Counted from the stretch's first letter, positions 17,664 to 27,570 are shown. The stretch is DNA of 43,413 bases from JBCBSS01 sp039819065 (GCA_039819065.1 JBCBSS010000055.1:1-43413); one strand, 5' to 3'. Translations and numbers: made by a program. The notes: generated by a model from the letters alone, not told the origin.

Positions 17664-17790
17664 CGGGGCAAAGCCCCGAGGAACTAAATCACAGCTCCTT
17701 CGCGCGTCGTAGCTTTAGCGAAGGTAAATCTCATCTGCCGTTGCTTTAGCGGAGGTAAATCTCATCTGCCGTAGCTTTAGCGGAGGTAGA
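17664..17790. repeat. Intergenic repeat block: hairpin plus 31-bp tandem repeat
   Basis: A CGGGGC/GCCCCG hairpin with a 3-nt loop lies at 17664-17678. Next, CCTTCGC...GCGAAGG forms a second inverted pair around 17698-17723. A 31-bp unit (GTAGCTTTAGCGAAGGTAAA and 11 more bases) then repeats at 17709-17739 and 17740-17770, with a partial third copy at 17771-17790. The block ends 45 nt before the next gene. Confidence 0.8.
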
Positions 17791-17835
17791 TTAAACCTTT
17801 GGACACTTGTACACTCTAACTGAGAAAATATCGAT

Positions 17836-18822
17836 ATGTACAGAAAACCATTTGCCATACTTCTCACACTTCTAACCCTGATATCCTTTCGAACGACTGC
17901 GCAGCAAATTACGGTCTCCGAGGGCGTTCTAACTGATAATGCTCGTAACCGCAAAGTGCCTTACAAACTGTACCGTCCAACCACGCTTGAAGGGGTATAC
18001 CCCATTATCATTTTCTCTCACGGACTAGGAGGTTCAAAAAATGCCGCTGCCTATTTGGGCAAGCATCTGGCAGCACATAACTACATCGCCGTACATATTC
18101 AGCATCACGGATCCGACGAAAGTATTTGGCAAGGCGCCAATTCTAGGGAAGAAGCGGTCAATATGCTATCCAAATCAATCCGGAACCCTCAGAGTGCTGT
18201 TAATCGATTTAATGATGTTCCCTTTGTAATCGATGAACTTGAGGAATTGAATAATAATGATGACATACTCAAAGGGCACCTCGATCTTTCTAAAATCGGT
18301 ATGGCCGGACACTCTTATGGAGGTAAATCAACCATGGTGGCTGCTGGAGAAAAAATAGGTAGACGTGGATTCAGTTTCAAAGAGCCTAGAATTAAGGCTG
18401 CTTTGGTACTCAGTCCCAATGTTCCCAACCGACAAGTAGATTATGAGCAGTTATACGCAGATATCGATATCCCCATGTTCCACATGACAGGAACCAATGA
18501 CGAAATTCCCATACCACCGAATAACGATCTTAAACCTGAGCAACGCCAAATACCCTATCAAAAAATGCATCTTTCTGATCAGTACTTGCTGGTGCTGAAA
18601 GATGCTGTGCACGGTACATTCTCAGGTAATGTATTGAAGCAATCACCTGATGAACCAAGAAATGTCCAGCATATTGAGGCGATCAAGGATGGTACCCTCG
18701 CCTTTTTTGATTACTACCTCAATCAAAAGACTGAACGGCTAGCATGGCTCAGAGAGTCGTACAGCGACACATTAGCAAGTGAAGATGCCTTTGAGTGGAA
18801 AGCTGGTGATGGTGGCCATTAA
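17836..18822 (+). CDS. Secreted alpha/beta hydrolase, PAF-acetylhydrolase/dienelactone-hydrolase-like
   Basis: 328 residues with a signal peptide ending near TAQ (residue 23). The alpha/beta hydrolase core shows an oxyanion segment IIIFSHGLGGSK, the nucleophile elbow GHSYGG with Ser160, acid Asp222 in MTGTNDEIP and His259 in DAVHGTF, a complete triad. The N-terminal REKVPYKLYRP-like opening (RNRKVPYKLYRPTTLEG) is that of the PAF-acetylhydrolase/dienelactone-hydrolase group. It should cleave esters outside the cytoplasm; the substrate cannot be told. It converges with the adenylate cyclase gene, leaving only 6 nt between stops. Confidence 0.88.
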   Translation: MYRKPFAILLTLLTLISFRTTAQQITVSEGVLTDNARNRKVPYKLYRPTTLEGVYPIIIFSHGLGGSKNAAAYLGKHLAAHNYIAVHIQHHGSDESIWQGANSREEAVNMLSKSIRNPQSAVNRFNDVPFVIDELEELNNNDDILKGHLDLSKIGMAGHSYGGKSTMVAAGEKIGRRGFSFKEPRIKAALVLSPNVPNRQVDYEQLYADIDIPMFHMTGTNDEIPIPPNNDLKPEQRQIPYQKMHLSDQYLLVLKDAVHGTFSGNVLKQSPDEPRNVQHIEAIKDGTLAFFDYYLNQKTERLAWLRESYSDTLASEDAFEWKAGDGGH

Positions 18823-18828
18823 ATAGCA

Positions 18829-19926
18829 CTAGGAGGCCATTGACCGAGGCGGTTCTTTGAAGCTCAAGGAGTTAACCTTAGAAACGCTGTAGATATTCAA
18901 CGTCTCGGTTTTACCTTTCAAGAGCACGCCCCCAACCAGAGAACTGGCAAAATCTCCATTTCTATCCAGATGGCGTTCAAGGTTTTCGGAAATCAACACC
19001 CTCTCACCAAAATCGTTGCACTTGGCCTGAATGCGTGCCGCAGTGTTAATAGCATCACCATGGTAGGCAATCTCTCGCTTGATCTCCCCTACTTCCGCTA
19101 TGGTGATTTTACCCACATTAAGTCCCGCCTTGAACTCGGGAAATGCGCCGAATTCTTTTTGGTAGAACTCTTTTCTAGAAGCCAGTTGTTCAACGAATGC
19201 GAAATAAGCCCGTAAACAGTTGGCATTTTCCAGCCCCTTCTCCTTCGGCCAGGTGAGCACCGCTTCATCACCAACATACTGATAGACTTCAGCACCGTAA
19301 ACCTCCACTACTTCCAGGTCTTTGAAGCATTCCTGAATGAGGCGACTGTAAACCAAATGCCCTAGCCATTCGGCCATAGCCGTTGATGATTTCAAGTCCA
19401 AAAACATGAAAATACGTTCATCTTCCTTAGGTCGATAAAATTCACCCTTCACCATCTTCCATAGGTTACCGGGGCCAAATTTCTTATCGATCTGTTTGAA
19501 AAGGTCAATGAATAATCCTACCAGAAAGCAATAGAATACGAGTAGAATCATCTCATTTGAGAACATGAATTCATGGAATATTTCCATGTTCAATTCAATA
19601 CCCAATATCTTCGTAAAGGCATGCATGCCAAAGATTATGAATATCAATATAGTAGCCAGATAGCTGAGCGAACTGATTAAGACCGCTCTACCAAATGGAA
19701 TATTCCTCAAAAAACTGCGCTCGTAAGCAAATTCCAGGCTACCGAATAAAAGACCGGCCAGTACACCGAGGGCAACATGCATCCTGATCCTTTGGATAAA
19801 AGTGACACCAACCATTTCTTCGGGAGTAAAATCCTGCCCAAACTCTCGCATCAACGCCCAGAATATAAATGCAAAAAACCATATGATAGCATGCTTCAAT
19901 ACGTACCCCGGCCACTTTCTTCTCAT
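18829..19926 (-). CDS. Membrane-bound class III adenylate/guanylate cyclase
   Basis: 365 residues. The first 155 contain four hydrophobic helices (KHAIIWFFAFIFWALM, VALGVLAGLLFGS, ISSLSYLATILIFIIFG, ILLVFYCFLVGLFIDLF). Residues about 170-350 are the class III catalytic domain: metal site FLDLKSST, second Asp in YVGDEAVL, and INTAARIQ with the transition-state Asn and Arg. The product is probably cAMP, though eye inspection cannot separate adenylate from guanylate cyclase. A TACATTTG promoter element lies 34 nt upstream. Single-gene unit. Confidence 0.9.
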   Translation of the reverse strand: MRRKWPGYVLKHAIIWFFAFIFWALMREFGQDFTPEEMVGVTFIQRIRMHVALGVLAGLLFGSLEFAYERSFLRNIPFGRAVLISSLSYLATILIFIIFGMHAFTKILGIELNMEIFHEFMFSNEMILLVFYCFLVGLFIDLFKQIDKKFGPGNLWKMVKGEFYRPKEDERIFMFLDLKSSTAMAEWLGHLVYSRLIQECFKDLEVVEVYGAEVYQYVGDEAVLTWPKEKGLENANCLRAYFAFVEQLASRKEFYQKEFGAFPEFKAGLNVGKITIAEVGEIKREIAYHGDAINTAARIQAKCNDFGERVLISENLERHLDRNGDFASSLVGGVLLKGKTETLNIYSVSKVNSLSFKEPPRSMAS

Positions 19927-19959
19927 ACTGAGTGATTCTGGTTATATTATAAATCTAAT

Positions 19960-19967
19960 CAAATGTA
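19960..19967 (-). promoter_or_regulatory. Candidate -7 element (TACATTTG) of the cyclase gene
   Basis: On the minus strand the sequence fits TAnnTTTG and lies 34 nt before the ATG at 19926. Confidence 0.4.
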
Positions 19968-20015
19968 CGGTGAAAGCGAAAATGCGTTGTATAAAGCAAC
20001 GACCTAATTTCAGTT

Positions 20016-20609
20016 TTAGATGGCTATTGTCTCCTCGGCCTCAGCCGTAAGCTTCTCCCGAAGCCTTTCCAACTCTCTTTTCTTAGGAATTTGCTTCCAG
20101 GTTAAGCCTAGCCTAACTACAAAGAAACTGAGCATAAAAGCACCGGTAACAAACAACCAAGTGCCCCATGGGCTCTCATTGAGCCAAAGCTTAATGTAAA
20201 TAGCTACTGCAACCGGAGTGATATACCACCATACAAAAGTTCTGGCCCTGTTAATCTCAAACTGGGTATTGGCAATGGCGTGATCAAGGTCTCCCAATAC
20301 GGACCGATAGAATTGCCTCTCCTTTTTCTTTCTGAAAAAGCTGCCAACAATAACATAGACAGCAGTAAGCAAAAGCGCAATAGCTGGTAGCATAAAGTAG
20401 AATGGATCACCAGCATTGATATGTTTTATCAATTGAGGTAATCCCGTAACCAGCGCGATCAATATCAGCCCTATTTCACTTACGTTAGAACCTCGTTGCG
20501 CTCGGTTTCTCTTTTTACGGATTTTACGTTGCAGAGCCTTCTCGTTGAACACATATAAAGGCTCCTTATTTTGCTCATCCCATACTTTTTTGAGTTCGTC
20601 AAACTCCAT
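20016..20609 (-). CDS. Four-helix membrane protein partnered with an ECF sigma factor, putative anti-sigma role
   Basis: About 197 residues from the ATG at 20609 (an ATG at 20618 gives three more). It opens with MEFDELKKVWDEQNKEPLY and a basic stretch KRNRAQRG, then two pairs of hydrophobic helices (about 45-60 and 70-90, 125-140 and 150-165) and a charged C-terminal tail. This short cytosolic head plus membrane body is common beside Bacteroidota ECF genes. It overlaps the end of the sigma gene by 11-20 nt, so the two are translated together. A sigma-restraining function is inferred from context only; I see no classical zinc anti-sigma motif. Confidence 0.75.
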   Translation of the reverse strand: MEFDELKKVWDEQNKEPLYVFNEKALQRKIRKKRNRAQRGSNVSEIGLILIALVTGLPQLIKHINAGDPFYFMLPAIALLLTAVYVIVGSFFRKKKERQFYRSVLGDLDHAIANTQFEINRARTFVWWYITPVAVAIYIKLWLNESPWGTWLFVTGAFMLSFFVVRLGLTWKQIPKKRELERLREKLTAEAEETIAI

Positions 20610-21111
20610 GGTAATCATATTTTTTCGATTTCGTGATCAAATGTTTTTTGATCCGGTTGATCTTAACACCTACATTACTTTCGGTGATCCCAAGCATCTG
20701 GGACATATCTCGATAGCTGAAGCCATCCAAAAGCAGCAGGGTCAATGATCTGTCTATTTCGCTGAAGCTGGCAATCTCTTCATAAAGCCAAGCCAACCGT
20801 TCATCGATCGGCTTCGGGCTCTCTTTAAGGATGTGCGTCATATGTTCTATAGACTGTCTCCCCTCTTTATGGCGCTTTTCCTTAGAAGACCACTTGATGG
20901 CGGTATTGAGCGAAATACGATAAAGCCAGGTCGTCACAGCCGAATCACCCCTAAAGTTGGGGACAGACCTCCAAACCTGTAAGGTGATCTCCTGAAAGAG
21001 ATCATCCTGATCCTCTGCATTAAAAGCATAGGCACGAACCACTTTAAAGAGCAGTGCTTTATGCTTGTGCAGCCAAGTCTCAAAAATCTGTTGCTGTGTA
21101 CTTTCCTTCAT
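20599..21111 (-). CDS. ECF RNA polymerase sigma factor
   Basis: 170 residues, normal for the group. Region 2: AFNAEDQDDLFQEITLQVWRSVPNFRGDSAVTTWLYRISLNTAI. Region 4: EIDRSLTLLLLDGFSYRDMSQMLGITESNVGVKINRIKKHL (given here as two joined helices, residues about 115-160). First gene of a two-gene unit with the overlapping membrane protein. Transcription target unknown; no TAnnTTTG element is visible upstream, so it may drive its own promoter. Confidence 0.92.
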   Translation of the reverse strand: MKESTQQQIFETWLHKHKALLFKVVRAYAFNAEDQDDLFQEITLQVWRSVPNFRGDSAVTTWLYRISLNTAIKWSSKEKRHKEGRQSIEHMTHILKESPKPIDERLAWLYEEIASFSEIDRSLTLLLLDGFSYRDMSQMLGITESNVGVKINRIKKHLITKSKKYDYHGV

Positions 21112-21261
21112 TTTACCGGATCGTTATCACACTAGTACCGACGTTTAAAAAATTTCTTACAACACCCTCAACTTTTTTAGAAAGCTGATAGGTATTGCAC
21201 GATATTCCAGGCAGAATATAATAGCTAGAAGCTGAAAATCAGAGGGTTGTGTAGAAGAAGG

Positions 21262-22488
21262 TTATTGTAAACCTTTTTGAAATTCCTGTTCTACTTTGAA
21301 AATGGGGTTGAAAGTGGTATCCGGCTGTTTGATGATAAAAGTGGTGCCCACACCTTCGGTACCTTGCACTTCTATTTCACCGCCGTGCATGGTCACGTAT
21401 TCCTTGACGATCGATAACCCTAGACCTGTTCCCTGAATATTGCCCACGTTGCTAGCTCGAAAAAAAGAGGTGAAAATCTCATCCTGTTCAGATTCAGGGA
21501 TACCTATACCATAATCTGTGATAGATAATTTGAAAGCGTCTTCATCATATGCTAATGTTATTTGAGGAGGCTTTTCGTTGACAGAATACTTGTAGGCATT
21601 CGAAAGTAGATTGGAGCATATATGCCGGTAGGATTTAGGATCAAGATAGGATTGTCTGCTCGTACCAGAAACGATAAGTGTCGCTTTACCTTGTTCAAAA
21701 TGTGACCCTAATTCTTCCGTTATATCTTCTAGTAAAATTTGAAAGTCGATGAGCTTAGGTGTACAATCCACTTTGCCTGATTCTATCTTACCTATCAACA
21801 TGACGTCCTCCATAAGGTGAACTAACCTCTGTATTTCAGATCCAATTCTGGTGAAATACTTATCTGATTTGGCAGCATATTTCACCTGCTCATCGCCTGC
21901 AAATGTGTATTCTAACAGGTCTATGTTAGTCTGTATGGTGGTGAGAGGTGTGCGAAATTCATGTGACATCATGGTGATGAACTTGGTCTTCATTTCGCTT
22001 AGTTCTGTTTGTTTTCTGAGCGCTTCCTGGAAGTCCTCTTCTGCCTTTTTCCGAATCGTGATGTCACGTAGAAAAGCAGAAAAGAAATGGCCTTTTTTCA
22101 ATTTGATCGCCACAATACTCAGCTCAATAGGAAACTCTTGCCCGGATTTGTGGAGCCCTGGCACTTCGATACGGCTGTTGAGAACCGGCCCCTCTCCGGT
22201 CCTTAGGAAATGCGCCATACCCTTATCATGTAGTGCTCTAAAGCGTTCAGGTATGATCAATTCTGACAATTTATGGCCAATTGCTTCCGAAGAGGAAAAA
22301 CCAAACATCTCTTTGGCTTGAGCGTTCCATTCGCGGATGACACCCTGGTCATCCATACCAATCACTGCATCCATGGCCGAATCGACCATAGCCTTCATGC
22401 GTTGTTCACTTTCAATCAGTACTTGTAGTGCATCTTTGGTAATGGTCTCATAAGACACGCCTTCATTGTTTTTATGCTCATCACTCAT
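21262..22488 (-). CDS. PAS-domain sensor histidine kinase, soluble
   Basis: 408 residues without membrane helices. A PAS domain spans about 30-145 (DAVIGMDDQGVIREWN, MFGFSSSEAIGHKLSELIIPERFR, ending FLRDITIRKKAEED). HisKA follows with His176 in SHEFRTPLTTIQ. The HATPase domain shows the N box SNLLSNAYKYS (about 292-302), G1 DYGIGIPE and G2 GTGLGLSIVKEY. It should sense a cytosolic cue and phosphorylate a response regulator encoded elsewhere; no regulator gene adjoins. The N-terminal region could bind a small ligand, but no haem or flavin signature is evident. Confidence 0.92.
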   Translation of the reverse strand: MSDEHKNNEGVSYETITKDALQVLIESEQRMKAMVDSAMDAVIGMDDQGVIREWNAQAKEMFGFSSSEAIGHKLSELIIPERFRALHDKGMAHFLRTGEGPVLNSRIEVPGLHKSGQEFPIELSIVAIKLKKGHFFSAFLRDITIRKKAEEDFQEALRKQTELSEMKTKFITMMSHEFRTPLTTIQTNIDLLEYTFAGDEQVKYAAKSDKYFTRIGSEIQRLVHLMEDVMLIGKIESGKVDCTPKLIDFQILLEDITEELGSHFEQGKATLIVSGTSRQSYLDPKSYRHICSNLLSNAYKYSVNEKPPQITLAYDEDAFKLSITDYGIGIPESEQDEIFTSFFRASNVGNIQGTGLGLSIVKEYVTMHGGEIEVQGTEGVGTTFIIKQPDTTFNPIFKVEQEFQKGLQ

Positions 22489-22599
22489 TGACCCTGCTCT
22501 TTAAATTCTCTTGACAGCCTCCAAGTAAGCATAATAATGCTTTTAATCGCTACTTGTTTGCCTCATTTTAAAGATTAAGGAAAATGCGTACGGCCGCTT

Positions 22600-24852
22600 T
22601 TACTTCTTCAGCAAATAGAATGAATAACCCACCAGTGCCTGGAAGAAATCCCGGTCATTGTCTTTACCATAGAGCGATGTATAAATACTCCTGAAGAACA
22701 GTTTGTTTTTGTTGGTTTTATCCTGCGAAGGCCGGAAAGTGAGGTCGAACTGAAGTTGAAAAAAGGAGTTCCTCAATTTATCATCAGGTTCCACCAACGC
22801 GTTGACGCGTCTGAGATTTTCGGTGCGCAGATCCATCCAGCTTGTTCTAAACCGAGACTCAACACCATACCGTGGGTCGGGCTTAATAGTCCAGACTGCT
22901 TCCAACGAATAGGTAAAGATGTTAGCATTGGAAGTAGTGATCCCGACACTCGGGTTACTGAACGCATTGACAAAAGCCGATGAATCGCGCACTGCGGTTC
23001 GGAAGTAATCCAGGCCTGCATTGAGGTAGAACGATGATTTAAGTCTTCTCCAATCGAATACACCGAGATTAAGCGTAGCACCAACATTAAAATTAGCGAA
23101 CCGTATCAGGTCCAGTGTTGTTGCAATCCCTTCTACTTCGGCTATGGTTTCAGTATTAGTGGTAGAATCATTCACCGCCACCAACCTCGTCAATGAATCT
23201 CCGGTATTATTAAGTTGCAAGTCAAGCTCTCGATTATTCCCTTCTATCTTGATGAAGGCCAACCTTGGTTCTATAAAATTGAGTGTACCAATTTGGAACC
23301 TTCGCCTGAAATCCCTGATCAAAGGCACGTGCCCTCTGCCTGGCAATAAAATGATTTTCTTACTGACTTCAGTCTGTATGAGACCATTGGCATTGTCTTC
23401 CTGTAAGCCTACAAAGTCACTGAATATTCTTGCCTCGAAAAGCTCATCACTTGCTTCTTTATCCAATTGGATTGGCTCTGGGGGTTGGGGTGGTTTGAGC
23501 CGGATGATCTGGTTTTTAGGGCTATAATCCTCGGTGTAAAGGTGTAGTTTAGGCACGTAGGCCATTAGATCACTCAACCAGATCATGAACATATTGCGAT
23601 TGCTTTCATGGAAAGCCACTAATAGTTCTTTGCTTAACCTTTTGTAGTCGGAGATATCAGAGAAGCTTACAGTAGATATATTGTGGTATACTCTGGTTTC
23701 CCGGGCCTGTTCAGCGCTGGTGCCATTTCCGTTCTCAAGCTTACCTACCAGAATGATATTTTTGATATTACCCTCGAAGAATTCAAATTCTACCGAATCT
23801 ACAATTAAGGTCTTCTTATATTGTTCAAAAGGCGCCTTGATCATTCTGGCATAATCAATTTTATATTGCTGCATGCGATAATGCTCTCTGTATAGGGACA
23901 AAAGGTCAAGCAGCATTCCTCCTGTTTTTAAGCCCTTGCCTGCGGCCATTTGCGTGGAACCCAATTGCAAGGAATCCATATTCAAGTTATTCTGCCAGAC
24001 CAGCTCAGAGTCACTACTGATACAGCCTGTCTTGAGTATTTCGGCCAGGTGTACATATCGCCGGGTTCGGGCAATTTGCAAGTTCAGTACATCAATTTCT
24101 CTCTTCAGGACAGAATCTCGCTCATTACTTTGGGGATCAGTCCGTTGTTTGTTAATGGCCAATTTTTTGAGTTGATCATCTTTCTTTCTAATCAGTGCAT
24201 TCAAACTATCGAAAGTATAATCGCTATAATCATCGTAGATATCTGAGAGTTTCCTTTTTTCCTGATCTTCTATCTTTTTGAACAACTCATCATTAAAACA
24301 CTCTTTTTTGTACAACTCCTTTAGCACTTTAGACTTCCGATCGATACTATATTTGTCAAAGAACAATTTTTCGGAACGTTCGTATCTGTACTTTGCCCGT
24401 CTCTTTTGGCGTTTATATTCAGTATTTTTAGGTACTGCAAATGAGTTAACTTTTCTCTTTAAATAGATATGACCTGCTACCTTGTTATCACTATCTGGCG
24501 CATTTTTATACTTCACCGCTTCAAGGTATAGTCGTTCTACCTTACCATACACCTGTAGTTCATTGCCTTTGGCATCGATTATATCGACTATTTCAGCATC
24601 AAACTGCCCTTTGTTAGCTTCCAGGGTCGCTAACCTAATGGTACCAATGGTCGAATCGGCACTGTCTACTTCTATCTTGATCTTATAAAAACCAACATTC
24701 GACTCACTAAAGGAGAGTTCGTACCAAACATCATTATACTCGAATTTCCCTTTATAAAAGATAGGGTCTGTGGACTCTTGTGCAAAAGCCAGGATACTGG
24801 ACACGCATATCATGCACGATAAAACGAATGGTTTAAGGTTGCGGGTAATCAT
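22600..24852 (-). CDS. Large envelope protein of unknown function, predicted C-terminal beta-rich domain
   Basis: 750 residues, not recognised. A signal peptide ends at FAQ (about residue 25). Residues 28-135 look beta-rich (DPIFYKGKFEYNDVWYELSF). Residues about 145-265 are strongly charged and helical, with KRQKRRAKYRYERSEKLFF and likely coiled coil. Residues 290-440 mix helices and strands and a PPQPPEPIQLD proline stretch follows near 465. From about 505 the pattern alternates like membrane strands (NVGATLNLGVFDW, SSFYLNAGLDYFRT, YSLEAVWTIKPD, QLQFDLTFRP) and the chain ends in an aromatic strand (ALVGYSFYLLKK). An outer-membrane barrel at the C terminus is a fair guess. Single gene with no clear partner. 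Confidence 0.8.
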   Translation of the reverse strand: MITRNLKPFVLSCMICVSSILAFAQESTDPIFYKGKFEYNDVWYELSFSESNVGFYKIKIEVDSADSTIGTIRLATLEANKGQFDAEIVDIIDAKGNELQVYGKVERLYLEAVKYKNAPDSDNKVAGHIYLKRKVNSFAVPKNTEYKRQKRRAKYRYERSEKLFFDKYSIDRKSKVLKELYKKECFNDELFKKIEDQEKRKLSDIYDDYSDYTFDSLNALIRKKDDQLKKLAINKQRTDPQSNERDSVLKREIDVLNLQIARTRRYVHLAEILKTGCISSDSELVWQNNLNMDSLQLGSTQMAAGKGLKTGGMLLDLLSLYREHYRMQQYKIDYARMIKAPFEQYKKTLIVDSVEFEFFEGNIKNIILVGKLENGNGTSAEQARETRVYHNISTVSFSDISDYKRLSKELLVAFHESNRNMFMIWLSDLMAYVPKLHLYTEDYSPKNQIIRLKPPQPPEPIQLDKEASDELFEARIFSDFVGLQEDNANGLIQTEVSKKIILLPGRGHVPLIRDFRRRFQIGTLNFIEPRLAFIKIEGNNRELDLQLNNTGDSLTRLVAVNDSTTNTETIAEVEGIATTLDLIRFANFNVGATLNLGVFDWRRLKSSFYLNAGLDYFRTAVRDSSAFVNAFSNPSVGITTSNANIFTYSLEAVWTIKPDPRYGVESRFRTSWMDLRTENLRRVNALVEPDDKLRNSFFQLQFDLTFRPSQDKTNKNKLFFRSIYTSLYGKDNDRDFFQALVGYSFYLLKK

Positions 24853-25266
24853 GGTTTTTTAAGGTTAAAGCGCCTGAGTACACCTACCTCTTCTTCCTCT
24901 ATTGTCGCTGGTAGAATAGTGTGGGTAATACCAAAGTCATTATCAATCAAAAAAATATACCGAACTAATAAAGTAAATCAGTACTGGTAATTATTCAGGA
25001 AATATAAATAATATGACAAAATAGTCATGCTTTTGAAAGGATTAATATTAATTGTGCCAAGCATAATCCGTTTTCCCTTGGTGCATTTTGCCATTGGTCG
25101 GCTTGAAGTTTTGCCCATTAGAGAAGACGGAACAGGTCGGATGTAAAGTGTTGAGGCTTAAAATCCATTAGCATGGATTGGCTATTTGATTGTTGATTCG
25201 GGCAAGTTGGTCAGGCTAACTAAACAGCAGTGTGAAAAATGGCCTTGGGTATTTTATGGTATTAAT
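24853..25266. other. Intergenic region without recognisable features
   Basis: No gene, clear hairpin or repeat seen. It lies downstream of one minus-strand gene (25267-27570) and upstream of another (22600-24852), so it should hold the latter's promoter; the AT-rich part at 24950-25050 is the likeliest place. Confidence 0.4.
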
Positions 25267-27570
25267 TCAGTCTACCTTATTGAATGCAACGATGAATGTA
25301 GTCCCCTCTCCCAATTGGCTCTCACACCAAACGGAACCTCCCATTTCTTCCACAAAGCGCTTGACAATGGCCAAGCCTAGCCCTGAAGATTTTTCACCGG
25401 CGGTAGGTTGAGCCGAAAGCCGCTGATACTTATTAAAAAGCACTTTTTGGTCTTCTTCGCTGATACCTGGCCCTTCATCCCTTACTTTCACATGCACCAT
25501 GTTCTCCAACTCGTCAGCCTCCAAATACACTTGACTACCACTGTCTGAAAACTTCAGCGCATTAGAAACCAAATTCTCGAATACCTCCAACGATAGTGCT
25601 GTATCTACCATCGCCACCGCTTCGAATTGGGTATAAAGACAGTTGAGCTTTATGCCTTTATCACTAGCCACCTTGCTAAAACTCGCGCAGGTTTTGTCTA
25701 GTACATCTTTCAAGCGAGTGGGCTTAATATCCAAATCCAGCTTTTTATTCTCTATGGCATTGACATCGAGAATCCTATCTATCATTTGCATAGATCGCTC
25801 GTATGAGTCCTCCATTTTGTCGAAGTACTCCTGGGTATCATCTGGCATATCATCGATAGAAAGCTTGGCCAGGTTAGCCATACCGGCAATCTGGTTCAAA
25901 GGGGTTTTTAGATCATGCGCTACTACACCGATCAGCGCGTTTTTCTCTTCATTAAGGGATATCAGTTCATTGTTTTTCCGCTGAAGCTCTACTTGCTGTT
26001 CTTCTACCACCTTGCTTCTTTCCTCAATTTGATCACGTTGCTGCATGATCTCCTCATTCTGCGCCAGTATTTCGCTATTTCGTTCTATGAGTTGGTCATT
26101 GGCAGAACGCAACTTTACGTTGGTTCGGTTTTTCATCAGATAAAGCCTACCGATAATGGCAGCCAGCACCGACGCGATGATCAAGCCAATAATAACCAGT
26201 AACTGGATGGTTTTCTGATTGTTCAGCCGCTCATCATAGCGGGCAATTTCCAGTTCCTGATCGTAAGCTATTTGCTGCTTTTCCTTAGAAAACTCGTATT
26301 CAGCTTCAAGCCGTTCTATGCGCCGCGTATTCTTTTCATTGAACAGTTTATCCTCCAGTTCTTTGTTAATTCTGAGGTTTTCAAGCGCTTTGTTCGCAAC
26401 ACCATAGCTATCATAAAACAAATATAGTTCGTTAGCTACTTCTGCAATCTTGGGCTCCAACTCCAGCTCACGCGCAAGCGACATACTTTGGGTCAAGTAG
26501 TTTTCAGCTTCACCTCTATTATTGAAGGTTTTGTAATACTTACCGAAATCCATATATACCTCAATGAGCTGGCCTTTATCCTCGCAGCCTGATGCTATTT
26601 CCAAAGCGGCATTAAGGTAGAACCGGGCAGAATCATAGGATTTCATAGCCAGATATAGGTCGGCCAGGTTGTTTTGAGGTGCGCTCACCTGACAACGCGC
26701 GCCTGCCTCTTTGAAAAGGCTAATAGCCAGGTGGTAGTTTTGAATGGCAGATGGCGTATCCAATAACTGGATTTGTAAATTGGCCACACTGGTTACGGTG
26801 AATGCGCGGCCTCTCTTATTGCCCGTAATGCTATCTAGAGACGCTGTTTTGGTATAGTATTCTAGTGCTTTTTGATGCTCGTTTTGATCATCGTAGATAT
26901 TAGCCATGTTATGCAATACAGTGGCCATACCGTCCAGATTATTGTATTTCTCAAAGATGGTCAGTGCCTGTTGGTAATAGTCTATGGCTTTGACAATGTT
27001 GCCCTGGTTCTGCACGATGCCGGCAAGGTTGGCATAGGTACCGGCTTTATCAATCTCTCTATCCAGTTCCTCATAGATCGTTAAGATCTCTTCGAATATC
27101 GTCACGCTGCTATCATATTCACTGCGTAAATAGTGGATAATACCTATTGTGTTGAGCACATCTGCGCGTTCTCTTGGGCTATTGGCTTGCTCGGCCAACA
27201 CCAGTGCCTGCTTACAGAGCGCCATGGCGGTATCGTAGTCACTCTTTTTGTAGTAACCCATCCCAACATTGCGCAATGCATGAGCTTCTCCTTTTCGAAA
27301 CCCTAACTGACGAGCCAAGTCCAACGCCTCTGCTGCAAACTCGATTGTGCGATCTGGGTCAATATTTCTAAACTCGTATGATAAATCGAGCAACAGCGTC
27401 ACACGGCCGGTGTCTTGTGGTAAGGTAGGTAAAATACGCTCAAGGCTATCTATGGTAGCATTTTGTGCCAATACTACCTGCGCAAAATGAAACGAAGCCA
27501 TCCATAAGCCAATACTTATGCACAAGCTGCGTAATAGAAAAATCCCAAAACCCGAAACGCTACGATCCAT
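25267..27570 (-). CDS. TPR-sensor histidine kinase
   Basis: 767 residues. A signal peptide or signal anchor (about 10-35) is followed by some nine tetratricopeptide repeats (about 45-415), a membrane helix at about 456-476 (LLVIIGLIIASVLAAIIG), a coiled coil (485-540) and the kinase core. His552 lies in VVAHDLKTPLNQ, the N box in FENLVSNALKFS and G1 in VRDEGPGIS, with GLGLAIVKRFVEE near the end. The TPR part should face the periplasm. No receiver domain, so the partner regulator is elsewhere. Divergent from a second TPR protein with a DNA-binding end across 107 nt, suggesting related inputs. Confidence 0.93.
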   Translation of the reverse strand: MDRSVSGFGIFLLRSLCISIGLWMASFHFAQVVLAQNATIDSLERILPTLPQDTGRVTLLLDLSYEFRNIDPDRTIEFAAEALDLARQLGFRKGEAHALRNVGMGYYKKSDYDTAMALCKQALVLAEQANSPRERADVLNTIGIIHYLRSEYDSSVTIFEEILTIYEELDREIDKAGTYANLAGIVQNQGNIVKAIDYYQQALTIFEKYNNLDGMATVLHNMANIYDDQNEHQKALEYYTKTASLDSITGNKRGRAFTVTSVANLQIQLLDTPSAIQNYHLAISLFKEAGARCQVSAPQNNLADLYLAMKSYDSARFYLNAALEIASGCEDKGQLIEVYMDFGKYYKTFNNRGEAENYLTQSMSLARELELEPKIAEVANELYLFYDSYGVANKALENLRINKELEDKLFNEKNTRRIERLEAEYEFSKEKQQIAYDQELEIARYDERLNNQKTIQLLVIIGLIIASVLAAIIGRLYLMKNRTNVKLRSANDQLIERNSEILAQNEEIMQQRDQIEERSKVVEEQQVELQRKNNELISLNEEKNALIGVVAHDLKTPLNQIAGMANLAKLSIDDMPDDTQEYFDKMEDSYERSMQMIDRILDVNAIENKKLDLDIKPTRLKDVLDKTCASFSKVASDKGIKLNCLYTQFEAVAMVDTALSLEVFENLVSNALKFSDSGSQVYLEADELENMVHVKVRDEGPGISEEDQKVLFNKYQRLSAQPTAGEKSSGLGLAIVKRFVEEMGGSVWCESQLGEGTTFIVAFNKVD

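Noticed and set aside
25186..25380. Plus-strand 64-codon open frame
   Set aside because: Its 3' half is antisense to the TPR histidine kinase and no protein pattern is seen.
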